Source: JBKJVQ01 sp046717125 (GTDB lineage Bacteria > Pseudomonadota > Alphaproteobacteria > Rhizobiales > Methyloligellaceae). From it: 43,670 bases of DNA. Both the position numbers and the translations under genes were made by a program. The notes under the pieces are model-generated. The model had not been told where the DNA came from. It searched no databases and was given only the letters and a program-made list of their open reading frames with translations. This document shows, piece after piece, positions 34,436 to 41,730 of this stretch. Where the stretch lies: contig JBKJVQ010000121.1 in the NCBI GenBank assembly GCA_046717125.1, positions 1 through 43,670 on the forward strand, given 5' to 3'. Numbering within the stretch: position 1 is the stretch's first letter; every line of letters starts with the position of its first letter.

Positions 34436-35850
34436 CGCGCTATGTCGGGCCGGATCATCGACGCAGGCTGCACGATCGCGTCGAATTCCTCTTCGCGCAC
34501 ATGCCCCAGCCGAACGGCCTCCTTGCGCAGGGTCGTGCCGCGCTTGTGCGCGGTTTTGGCGATCTCGGCCGCTTTGTCGTAGCCGATGTGAGGCGCAAGG
34601 GCGGTCACGAGCATCAGGGATTGTTCGACGAGGCCGGCGATTCGTTCGCGGTTGGGCTCGATGCCTACGATGCAATTGTCGGTGAAACTGACACAGGCAT
34701 CGGCGATGAGGCGGATCGACTGAAGCACGTTGTAGGCGATGACGGGCTTGAACACGTTCAGTTCGAAATGACCCTGGCTGCCGGCGATCGTCACGGTAAC
34801 GTGGTTGCCCATCACCTGCACCGCGACCATCGTCATCGCCTCGCACTGGGTCGGGTTCACCTTGCCCGGCATGATGGATGAGCCAGGCTCGTTCTCGGGC
34901 AGGGACAGCTCGCCGAGGCCCGAGCGCGGGCCCGAACCGAGAAGCCGAATGTCGTTGGCGATCTTGAACAGGCTGACGGCGATGACGTTCAGAGCGCCCG
35001 ACAGCTCGACCATGGCGTCGTGGGCCGCCAGCGCCTCGAACTTGTTGGCGGCCGTGCGAAACGGATGGCCGGTGATGTTTGCGACTTCCTCGGCGAACGC
35101 CACGTCGAACCCTTCCGGCGCGTTCAGGCCGGTGCCGACCGCGGTGCCGCCCTGGGCCAAGGCGTAAAGTCGGGGTAGGGCGGATTCGACCCGGTCGATA
35201 CCGAGCGCGACCTGGGTCTCGTAACCCGAGAATTCCTGGCCGAGCGTCATCGGCGTCGCGTCCTGCAGATGCGTCCGTCCAATCTTGACGATGTCGTCCC
35301 ACGCCTTCGCCTTGTCGCCGAGCGTGTTGCGCAGATGCTTCAGCGCCGGCACGAGCCGCGCGTGAATCTCGTTCGCCGCCGCAATATGCATGGCGGTCGG
35401 GAAGGCATCGTTCGAGGACTGGGAACGGTTGACGTGATCGTTCGGATGGACGGGCTCCTTGGAGCCGAGCGCCCCGCCCAGAAGCTCAATCGCGCGGTTC
35501 GATATGACCTCGTTCGCATTCATATTGGTCTGGGTGCCGGAGCCCGTTTGCCAGACCACGAGCGGAAAGTGATCGTCGTGCCTGCCGTTGGTAACTTCCT
35601 GCGCTGCATCGAGGATGGCGCGACCGAGCGCGTCGTCGAGCAGGCCGAGGCGCATGTTCACCGCAGCCGCCGCCCGTTTGACGATGCCGAACGCCCGCAC
35701 CAGCGGGACCGGCATGCGCTCGCCGCCGATCCTGAAATTGCCGAGACTGCGTTCCGTCTGCGCGCCCCAATAACGGTCGGCGGCGACATCGATCTGCCCG
35801 AACGTGTCGGACTCCGTACGGGTCTGGCGGGACTTCTGGTGTTCGCTCAT
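34432..35850 (-). CDS. fumC: Fumarase class II
   Basis: Iron-independent TCA-cycle enzyme that interconverts fumarate and L-malate; homotetramer. The 472-residue protein shows the family segments GSGTQTNMNANEVISNRAIE, HPNDHVNRSQSSNDAFPTAM, GTAVGTGLNAPEGF, and the superfamily signature GSSIMPGKVNPTQCEA, which contains the catalytic serine. The ATG at 35850 begins MSEHQKSRQTRTESDTFG, a normal start for the family. It is on the minus strand, downstream of sspB after 126 bases that include a palindrome, so it may have its own promoter. The RHH gene follows with an overlapping start. Confidence 0.96.
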   Translation of the reverse strand: MSEHQKSRQTRTESDTFGQIDVAADRYWGAQTERSLGNFRIGGERMPVPLVRAFGIVKRAAAAVNMRLGLLDDALGRAILDAAQEVTNGRHDDHFPLVVWQTGSGTQTNMNANEVISNRAIELLGGALGSKEPVHPNDHVNRSQSSNDAFPTAMHIAAANEIHARLVPALKHLRNTLGDKAKAWDDIVKIGRTHLQDATPMTLGQEFSGYETQVALGIDRVESALPRLYALAQGGTAVGTGLNAPEGFDVAFAEEVANITGHPFRTAANKFEALAAHDAMVELSGALNVIAVSLFKIANDIRLLGSGPRSGLGELSLPENEPGSSIMPGKVNPTQCEAMTMVAVQVMGNHVTVTIAGSQGHFELNVFKPVIAYNVLQSIRLIADACVSFTDNCIVGIEPNRERIAGLVEQSLMLVTALAPHIGYDKAAEIAKTAHKRGTTLRKEAVRLGHVREEEFDAIVQPASMIRPDIAR

Positions 35851-35922
35851 GCGGCGAACCGTACAGGACTCGGCGGGCTGCGGAAATGCGGCGGAAGGTG
35901 AAGCGGCGGCCCTTATTGCTTT

Positions 35923-35967
35923 GCATCATCTTTCCGAAAAAGCGGTACCCACTTTTCGGGATGATGC
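35923..35967. repeat. Dispersed palindromic element, GCATCAT type
   Basis: Outer arms GCATCAT (35923-35929) and ATGATGC (35961-35967) enclose CCGAAAA (35934-35940) and TTTTCGG (35953-35959), separated by AGCGGTACCCAC. Its core agrees with the repeat at 15818-15865. It lies between the sspB stop and the fumC start. Such elements may form RNA hairpins at transcript ends. Confidence 0.8.
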
Positions 35968-35976
35968 CTGGCGCGC

Positions 35977-36537
35977 CTACTTCTTGCGGAAGCGATCGAG
36001 CTGGACGATTTCGGCGGCCGGCCGTTCCGAATCCTCGGGCGTCTCCGTCGCCGCGCTGTCGAACGATTGCGCGGCAGGCGCGATTTCCGGCTCGTTGGCT
36101 GCTACCGGGACGGCATCGGATTCGGCCGCGGCATTCCCGATCAGCGCGGCGGGCTCCTTGCGCGCATCGTTGGCGGGACCGGGCGGCTGGCCGAACTGAA
36201 GCCCGAACTGGACGCTGGGATCGAAGAAGCTCTTGATCGCCGAGTAGGGCACGACCAGCTTTTCGGGAATATTGTTGAACGAGAGCTTCACCTCGAAGCG
36301 CTCGTCATGCACCGCCAGATCCCAGAATTGGTACTGAAGCACGATGGTGATTTCCTCGGGATATTGCTCCTTCAGGCGCTTCGATACGGAAACGCCGTCA
36401 GCCGTCGTGTCGATGGCGATGAAGAAGTGGTGCTGACCGGGCAGGCCGTTTTTGTAGACATGGGTCAGGACCGTCCGGATCACGCTGCGCAGCGCGTCCT
36501 GGGTCAGGCGATCGTAACGGATCTGATCTTCCGCCAT
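35977..36537 (-). CDS. sspB: SspB, ClpXP adaptor for ssrA-tagged proteins
   Basis: Delivers ssrA-tagged proteins from stalled ribosomes to the ClpXP protease. The folded part covers about residues 1-110 (IRYDRLTQDALRSVIRTVL, HHFFIAIDTTADGVSVSKRL, LQYQFWDLAV), typical of alphaproteobacterial SspB. A Pro/Ala/Glu-rich disordered tail follows, ending in EIVQLDRFRKK; this charged C-terminal peptide is the expected ClpX-docking motif. I start at the ATG at 36537 (MAEDQIRYDRL), giving 186 residues, since the upstream 17 residues look unlike the family. The neighbouring gene 86 bases upstream on the same strand is ssrA, which makes the tag this protein recognises. Confidence 0.92.
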   Translation of the reverse strand: MAEDQIRYDRLTQDALRSVIRTVLTHVYKNGLPGQHHFFIAIDTTADGVSVSKRLKEQYPEEITIVLQYQFWDLAVHDERFEVKLSFNNIPEKLVVPYSAIKSFFDPSVQFGLQFGQPPGPANDARKEPAALIGNAAAESDAVPVAANEPEIAPAAQSFDSAATETPEDSERPAAEIVQLDRFRKK

Positions 36538-36594
36538 CTTACCCGTCGTTCCCCCGCCGGCCACAGCGCTGGGAGTGCCCCTCGTCAATAAAGT

Positions 36595-36622
36595 GGAGGG
36601 CTTCTGTTGCCCGGTGCCCTCC
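36595..36622 (-). terminator. Hairpin at the 3' end of ssrA
   Basis: On the minus strand GGAGGGC (36622-36616) and GCCCTCC (36601-36595) form a perfect 7-bp stem with a 14-base loop, followed by ACTTTATT. This looks like a moderate rho-independent terminator for ssrA, though the U-tract is weak and part of the stem could belong to the RNA's own structure. Confidence 0.5.
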
Positions 36623-36964
36623 GAACCGCGCCTGATCCCGGCGAAGGGTCAGGACTTGATGTTCAGGTTGTCGCGCCGCTACGCAGCGAGACGAACCTCC
36701 GCATAGTTGTCATTGGCAACTATTCGATTGGCCCGATAACGGCGGTACCATGCCGAGCAAAAGCACGTCCTTTACACCCTCGTCGATCCTGTTTCGCCCC
36801 CGCCGCTTCAGAAACCGGAAGTTGGAAGCCGGAAATCGGAAATCTTTTGACTTCTGATTTCCGACTTCAGATTTCTGAAGTGGTGGAGGCGCCGGGTACC
36901 GCCCCCGGGTCCGAAAGGTTTATTACAACGCCCATTTATCGCCATAGCCGGTGTCGCCACCGGC
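36623..36964 (-). ncRNA. ssrA: Two-piece (circularly permuted) tmRNA
   Basis: Rescues stalled ribosomes by acting as tRNA and mRNA. On the minus strand the tRNA-like acceptor piece comes first: T-arm with 5-bp stem CCGGG/CCCGG, then CGCCTCC-A-CCA ending at 36881. An intervening, hairpin-rich 79-base spacer follows. The coding piece starts at 36801 with GGGGGCG, which pairs exactly with CGCCTCC (7-bp acceptor stem, one G-U), then GAAACAGGATCGACG, the conserved D-like arm. The resume region ATAGTTGCCAATGAC leads to the tag frame 36717-36679, encoding ANDNYAEVRLAA and stop. Later pairing CCTGA/TCAGG fits a pseudoknot. The gene order acceptor-then-coding is the permuted alphaproteobacterial form. 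Exact ends are uncertain; maturation should cut out the spacer. Its T-loop reads GGCGGTA, unlike the usual TTCGA type. Confidence 0.9.
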
Positions 36965-36970
36965 AGCAGC

Positions 36971-36976
36971 TATATA
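36971..36976 (-). promoter_or_regulatory. Candidate -10 box for ssrA
   Basis: The minus strand reads TATATA, followed by G, about 7 bases before the proposed ssrA 5' end at 36964, where a perfect 7-bp hairpin (GCCGGTG/CACCGGC, 36947-36964) begins. No convincing -35 at normal spacing is visible; TTGATA at 37008-37003 is 26 bases away and too far. Confidence 0.45.
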
Positions 36977-37038
36977 AGCGCTTGCAGCGGCGAAAAAAAG
37001 GTTATCAATGGGCGCTGCCCCCGACCTCCGGGCAGCCG

Positions 37039-38916
37039 CTATTCAAGGGACCGGATTTCGGCGTTCGCATGCCGCAGGCGTTCTGAGAATTCGCGCGTGA
37101 GGTTGCTCAGGATAGCGATGAGAATATGGGGTGCGTCCGCTGCCACTTCGCGGAGCTGCTCTACGGCAAACCCGTAGCAGACGACCATTTCGTCGGCGAT
37201 CACGTCGGCTGACCGCGGGCGCCCGTCGAGGAGCGCCATTTCCCCGAATGTGAGGCCCGGTCCGATACAGGCGACGCGCCGCATGCGGTTGCCGTCCGGA
37301 CCCGGAACGCGGATGCGCACGCTGACCGTGCCTTTGGCGATGGCGAAGAACAGCCTTGCGGCATCGCCCTCGTGAATGATCGTCTGGCCGGGCTCGAACA
37401 GAAGCGGCCGGACTATGGATTCGAGCCTCTTGAGGTCGGCGGCGTCGAGGCCCTGCAGGATGTCCAGCTCGGAGAGCGCGTATTTCGTGTTGCCCCTGAT
37501 GCGCCGCAATGGCCCCAGCAATTCGTCTTCGCACCATTCCAGAGCCGCATCGGCGTCGGCGTAGACGGTCTCCCCGGCTTCGGCGAGCGCGTCATGCAGC
37601 ACCCCTAACGGGCCCGTCGCATCGAGCCCGGCGAACAGCATCCGGCAGGGATCTCCCGACATCGCTTGCGCCATGCCGGCGACGGTTTGGCATGATGATT
37701 TGTCCGCGAGGTTCAGCCGGTGCATGTCCACGATCACAAACAGCGCATCTGCCGCGAGCGCCGAAATGCGCTGCAACAGGCACTCGGTTGCGCCGAAATA
37801 GAGCGTGCCCTGCAGTTCGAGGACAACGATGCGCGACCCCTCCGCCGCCAAAATGGCGCGCTCGCGTGGCGTACGAAGGCGCTGCGACCGCACCGTGGCG
37901 GCGTCATACTCGCGCCGCACGATGCTTCCCGCGCTCGGCCGGCTGTCGAATGCATGCAGTTCGAACGTCTTCGACATTTCCTGGCACACCCGGATTCCCC
38001 GGACGCTGTTGCCGTGCGCATCGAGGCGCGGCGAGAAGATCGCAAGTCCCATCTGTCCCGGCATGACGGCGACGATGCAGCCCGACACGCCGCTTTTCGC
38101 CGGCATGCCCACTTCGTAGGACCATTGTCCGGCATAGTTGTACATGCCGCAGCTGTGCATCACCGAGAGGACGTCGCGCACATGCTCAGGGGCGAGCGCC
38201 GCGCGGCCACTCACCGGGTTGATGCCGTGATTGGCAAGCGTCGCCGCCATGATCGAAAGATCGCGGCACGTGACGTTGACCGAGCACTGGCGGAAATAAA
38301 GGTCCAGAACCTCCTCCGGCGGGCGGCCGATCATCCCCGTGTTCAGCATCATCCAGGCGATCGCGCGGTTGCGGTGGCCGGTCGCCTGTTCGGAGCGGAA
38401 GACCGCCTCGTCGATGCCGAGATCGCGCCCCGCAAAGTCGGCGAAGACGGCGAGCATGTTCCTTGACCGCTCTTGCAAAGTGTCGCCGTCGATTAGGGCG
38501 GCGATGGCGATCGCGCCGGCATTGACCATGGGATTGAAGGGCCGGTTGGCGACCTCGTCGAGCACGATGGAATTGAATGCCTCACCCGTCGGCTCCACGC
38601 CGACCGCTTTCAAAAGGGCGTCACGCCCGAGGCGCTCCAGCGCGCGGCCGTACATGAAAGGCTTCGAGACCGACTGGATGGTAAACTCGAGCGCGCAGTC
38701 ACCGACCGTGTAGACGCGGCCATCGACGGTCGCCAAGGCGATGCCGAAGGCGTCGGGATCGATCTTGCCAAGCTCCGGGATGTAGGACGCGACCTCGCCG
38801 TCGCAAATCGTTTTCAGACGCCCATGAAGCTGGTCGAGATAGTCTTCCGTCGGCAGGCGCGGGTGCTCCCGTCGGGCGGCTGGAATTGAGCGGGCCGGTT
38901 CGACCATGGCGTCCAT
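37039..38916 (-). CDS. glsA: Glutaminase fused to STAS and cyclic-nucleotide-binding domains
   Basis: A 625-residue three-domain protein. Residues about 25-330 are a serine-dependent glutaminase, which turns glutamine into glutamate and ammonia: catalytic SVSK (Ser82, Lys85), NPMVNAGAIA, EQATGHRNRAIAW, and YAGQWSYEVGMPAKSGVSGC. Residues about 350-460 (RIVVLELQGTLYFGATECLL, ALFVIVDMHRLNLAD) are a STAS domain. Residues about 490-620 are a cyclic-nucleotide-binding domain with cassette FGEMALLDGRPRSADV. No DNA-binding helix-turn-helix follows, so this is not a CRP-like regulator; it looks like an enzyme controlled by a nucleotide and by a STAS partner. I believe this domain order occurs in other genomes but is uncommon. 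The ATG at 38916 has GGAAGG five bases upstream; the K+ channel gene ends 46 bases before it, so an operon is likely. Confidence 0.9.
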   Translation of the reverse strand: MDAMVEPARSIPAARREHPRLPTEDYLDQLHGRLKTICDGEVASYIPELGKIDPDAFGIALATVDGRVYTVGDCALEFTIQSVSKPFMYGRALERLGRDALLKAVGVEPTGEAFNSIVLDEVANRPFNPMVNAGAIAIAALIDGDTLQERSRNMLAVFADFAGRDLGIDEAVFRSEQATGHRNRAIAWMMLNTGMIGRPPEEVLDLYFRQCSVNVTCRDLSIMAATLANHGINPVSGRAALAPEHVRDVLSVMHSCGMYNYAGQWSYEVGMPAKSGVSGCIVAVMPGQMGLAIFSPRLDAHGNSVRGIRVCQEMSKTFELHAFDSRPSAGSIVRREYDAATVRSQRLRTPRERAILAAEGSRIVVLELQGTLYFGATECLLQRISALAADALFVIVDMHRLNLADKSSCQTVAGMAQAMSGDPCRMLFAGLDATGPLGVLHDALAEAGETVYADADAALEWCEDELLGPLRRIRGNTKYALSELDILQGLDAADLKRLESIVRPLLFEPGQTIIHEGDAARLFFAIAKGTVSVRIRVPGPDGNRMRRVACIGPGLTFGEMALLDGRPRSADVIADEMVVCYGFAVEQLREVAADAPHILIAILSNLTREFSERLRHANAEIRSLE

Positions 38917-38962
38917 GAACCCCTTCCATCAGTGCTTACAGGACGCATCATTTGTTAAGTGG

Positions 38963-39776
38963 TCAAGTCGCGCCCTCATCCTCGATATTCAGGACCTTGC
39001 CGCAGGCTTTGCAATGCACGGCGTCTACGTCGTGGCGGATCAGCCCGCAATCGGGGCATCGGTGCTTCACCTTGTGCGGCCGGAAAATCGCCTGCAACAG
39101 ACGCAGGAACAGGGCGACGCCGACGACCATGATGACAATCGAAAGCAGACGGCCTACGTCGCCTTTTAGGGTTACATCGCCGAATCCGGTGGTCGTGAGT
39201 GTCGTCGCCGTGAAATAGAGCGCGTCGATCCAAGTGAGAATGTCGGGGTTCTGTCCTTTTTGCTGCGCGTAAACGACGCCTGTGGTGAAGAACAGAAACA
39301 CCACGACGTTGATGATGCTCTGGAGCAGTTCCTCGTTGCGCCGAATGAAGACGCTGTCGGACTTCAGGTCGCGCATGAGGTGGTAAGACCGAAGCAGCCG
39401 TATCGCCCGCAGGGCGCGCAGGAAAAGCAGGTCCTCGAAAAACAGCGGCGCGAACAGGCTGGCGGACGATGATGTCGGCCCAGTTGGTCAGATCCTTCAG
39501 GAAGGGCGGCTTTTCCGGCGCGATCCAGTAGCGCGCCAGAAGATCGGCCACGATGACGAGGCCGAGCGCGATATCAATCCCGATCAGAAGGGGGGCGTCT
39601 TCAAAGAAGGACAGGCCAACGAAATAGATCAGGGAGAACACGTCGAACGCGACCAAGCCGTAGCGAAACAGCCGCGCTTCGTGGCTCTGGCCGAGATAGA
39701 GGCTGCGGATGCGTTGCTTGAGGGCAGGGACCCTGGAAACGCGCGGCGCGGCCGGCGGAGAGGCTTCCGCCTTCAC
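38963..39776 (-). pseudogene. Voltage-gated K+ channel with C-terminal zinc ribbon, frameshifted
   Basis: Read through one extra base, this is a 6-TM ion channel of about 271 residues. Frame A (GTG at 39776) covers S1-S2 and S3 (FDVFSLIYFVGLSFF, LIGIDIALGLVIVADLLARY, LTNWADIIV). After a surplus C on the minus strand near 39464, frame B continues ASLFAPLFFEDLLFLRALR, with an S4-like arginine pattern (RALRAIRLLRSYHLMR), S5, the pore with filter TTTGFGDV, S6, and a C-terminal zinc ribbon CPDC...CKAC. The filter indicates K+ selectivity. Zinc ribbons are rare on channels but I recall them in rhizobial relatives. Downstream on the same strand is the glutaminase, upstream PepSY. Both halves are well conserved, so the break may be a sequencing error; if real, the channel is dead. 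Confidence 0.82.
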
Positions 39777-39832
39777 GGCTCCTGGCTTCCCAGCACGCGC
39801 CGGCTTCCTGCGGGATGGGGCGGGAGATTCGG

Positions 39833-40078
39833 TCAGTCGCGTTTCGCCTTGACGATCTCGCCCGTCATCCGGTCGATATCGAGCTCCACGTCGTTACCTT
39901 TGCGGTCGCGGCCCTCAATTTCCCAGATGCCGTCATCGAGTTCGATTTCGTCGATCTCGGCCACGCCGGCGTCATGCGCGATGTCCCGCGCGTCACCCAT
40001 GGTGAGGGGCAAAAATTCCTCCGCCGCCACGGGCGCGGCAAGGCCAAGACACAGGAGGGATGCAAGGGCGATACGCAT
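39833..40078 (-). CDS. Small secreted PepSY-like protein
   Basis: An 81-residue protein with a signal peptide (MRIALASLLCLGLAAPVAAEE) and one PepSY-like domain: ARDIAHDAGVAEIDEIELDD, then GIWEIEGRDRKGNDVELDID and GEIVKAKRD. PepSY domains are thought to bind or inhibit peptidases or sense the environment; exact function is unknown. The ATG at 40078 places the signal peptide at the true N terminus; the frame is open upstream but that part is unlike a signal. It lies 56 bases upstream of the channel gene on the same strand, possibly in one transcript. Confidence 0.8.
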   Translation of the reverse strand: MRIALASLLCLGLAAPVAAEEFLPLTMGDARDIAHDAGVAEIDEIELDDGIWEIEGRDRKGNDVELDIDRMTGEIVKAKRD

Positions 40079-40262
40079 GGGAACGCACCCGATGATCGAG
40101 GAACTCACCCAACCCTTATAGACCCAGGTGAGGAGACCGGCAAAACGGAGTTCGCGAACGGCTGGGGAGAAAGCGGATCGCGGGCGTTTCACGAAACGCC
40201 GCCGCGCCTATAAGTGTTCATATGGATGACGGTTAACGATTCGGCGTCCTGACCGAGGTCCC

Positions 40263-41057
40263 ATGCGCGCCTATCTCGATCTGCTGCAGCGCGTCCGCGA
40301 CGACGGCGTGCGCAAGATGGACCGCACCGGCACTGGCACTGTGTCGGTATTCGGCCATCAGATCCGGTTCGATCTCGCGGACGGCTTTCCGCTGGTGACG
40401 ACCAAGAAGCTGCATGTCCGCTCGATCATTCACGAACTGCTCTGGTTTCTGCACGGATCGACCAATGTGCGCTCGCTCAATGCGCATGGCGTGACGATCT
40501 GGGACGAATGGGCCGACGAGCACGGCGAGCTCGGCCCGGTCTATGGCAAGCAATGGCGCTCATGGGCGGCGCCGGACGGGCGCACGATCGACCAGATCGC
40601 CACTATCGTGGAAGGTATCAAACGCAACCCGGATTCGCGCCGCCACATCGTCAGCGCCTGGAACCCGGCGGATATTGGCCAGATGGCGCTGCCGCCGTGT
40701 CACTGCCTGTTCCAGTTCCATGTCGCGGAGGGCCGACTGTCCTGCCAGCTCTATCAGCGCTCGGCGGACGTGTTCCTCGGCGTGCCGTTCAACATCGCCT
40801 CCTATGCGCTGCTGACGCTGATGGTCGCCCAGGTGACGGGGTACGAGCCCGGCGACTTCGTGCATACGCTCGGCGACGCACATCTCTACCTGAACCATCT
40901 GGAGCAGGCGGATATCCAGCTCTCGCGCTCGCCGCGTCCGCTGCCGCGCATGGCGCTGAACCCGGATGTGCGTGTGCTGACGGATTTTGCGTTCGAGGAT
41001 TTCGCCTTGTCGGGTTACGAGCCCTATCCGCATATCAAGGCGCAAGTGGCGGTCTAG
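40263..41057 (+). CDS. thyA: Thymidylate synthase
   Basis: Converts dUMP to dTMP with methylene-tetrahydrofolate. The 264-residue length equals E. coli ThyA. The catalytic cysteine is Cys146 in LPPCHCLFQF. Other family segments are LLWFLHGSTN, IWDEWADEHGELGPVYGKQW, SRRHIVSAWNPADI, QRSADVFLGVPFNIASYALL, and HTLGDAHLYLNH. The ATG at 40263 is preceded by GAGG. folA follows 18 bases downstream of the stop, the common thyA-folA pair, which regenerates the folate that ThyA oxidises. Confidence 0.97.
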   Translation: MRAYLDLLQRVRDDGVRKMDRTGTGTVSVFGHQIRFDLADGFPLVTTKKLHVRSIIHELLWFLHGSTNVRSLNAHGVTIWDEWADEHGELGPVYGKQWRSWAAPDGRTIDQIATIVEGIKRNPDSRRHIVSAWNPADIGQMALPPCHCLFQFHVAEGRLSCQLYQRSADVFLGVPFNIASYALLTLMVAQVTGYEPGDFVHTLGDAHLYLNHLEQADIQLSRSPRPLPRMALNPDVRVLTDFAFEDFALSGYEPYPHIKAQVAV

Positions 41058-41075
41058 GTGGCGTCGGATCGAGAC

Positions 41076-41579
41076 ATGACCATAACGCTCGTCGTCGCCG
41101 TCGCGGAGAATGGTGCGATCGGCAAGGACGGGCATCTGCCCTGGAAGCAGCCGACGGATTTCCGCTATTTCCGGCGCGTGACGATGGGCAAGCCCATCAT
41201 CATGGGGCGGCGCACGTTCGAGTCACTCGGCAAAGGGCTCGATGGCCGGGACAATATCGTCGTCACCTCGCACGACATCGATGCCGAAGGCGCGATCGTG
41301 GCGCGATCGCTCGACGATGCGCTGACGCAGGCAGAGCCTCTGGCGGAAGCGAGGAGCGCGGCCGAAATCATGGTGATCGGCGGGGCGGGCATATTCCGCG
41401 AGGCGCTGCCGCGCGCGGATCGCATTCACTGGACCGAGATCCACGGGTCCCCGGAGGCCGACACGTTCTTCCCGGAGTTCGACAGGACTGCGTGGCGGGA
41501 GGTCTCCCGCGAAGGTGTTCCGGCGGGCCCGCGCGACCAGTTCGATATGAGTTTTGTCGTTCTTGAGCGGCTGGGGTAG
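41076..41579 (+). CDS. folA: Dihydrofolate reductase
   Basis: NADPH-dependent reductase that returns dihydrofolate, made by ThyA, to tetrahydrofolate; the usual target of trimethoprim. The N terminus ITLVVAVAENGAIGKDGHLP, then WKQPTDFRYFRRVTMGKP with the catalytic Asp in the TDF segment, and IIMGRRTFESLGKGLDGRDN match DHFR. The middle has MVIGGAGIFREALPRADRIH. Length from the ATG at 41076 is 167 residues. A GTG at 41058 directly after the thyA stop is an alternative start; I prefer the ATG because GGATCGAG precedes it. Confidence 0.94.
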   Translation: MTITLVVAVAENGAIGKDGHLPWKQPTDFRYFRRVTMGKPIIMGRRTFESLGKGLDGRDNIVVTSHDIDAEGAIVARSLDDALTQAEPLAEARSAAEIMVIGGAGIFREALPRADRIHWTEIHGSPEADTFFPEFDRTAWREVSREGVPAGPRDQFDMSFVVLERLG

Positions 41580-41730
41580 CGCGCCGGCGTGGTTTTTCTG
41601 CAACAGGGCCGAGGAAGCTCTGTGTGGATATCATTTGATCTGGGGCACGCGCGGACTGTTTGCGCTAAAATGAGCGCAGAGCGTTGCGTTCGGAATCGTT
41701 TCGGACGTTGGGGCGCTTGGGGGATTACCG

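Noticed and set aside
37003..37008. TTGATA as the ssrA -35 box
   Set aside because: It lies 26 bases from the TATATA hexamer, too far for a sigma-70 promoter.
36607..37086. Protein-like open frame across the ssrA region
   Set aside because: The region folds as a permuted tmRNA with a tag frame on the opposite strand; the open frame has no domain.
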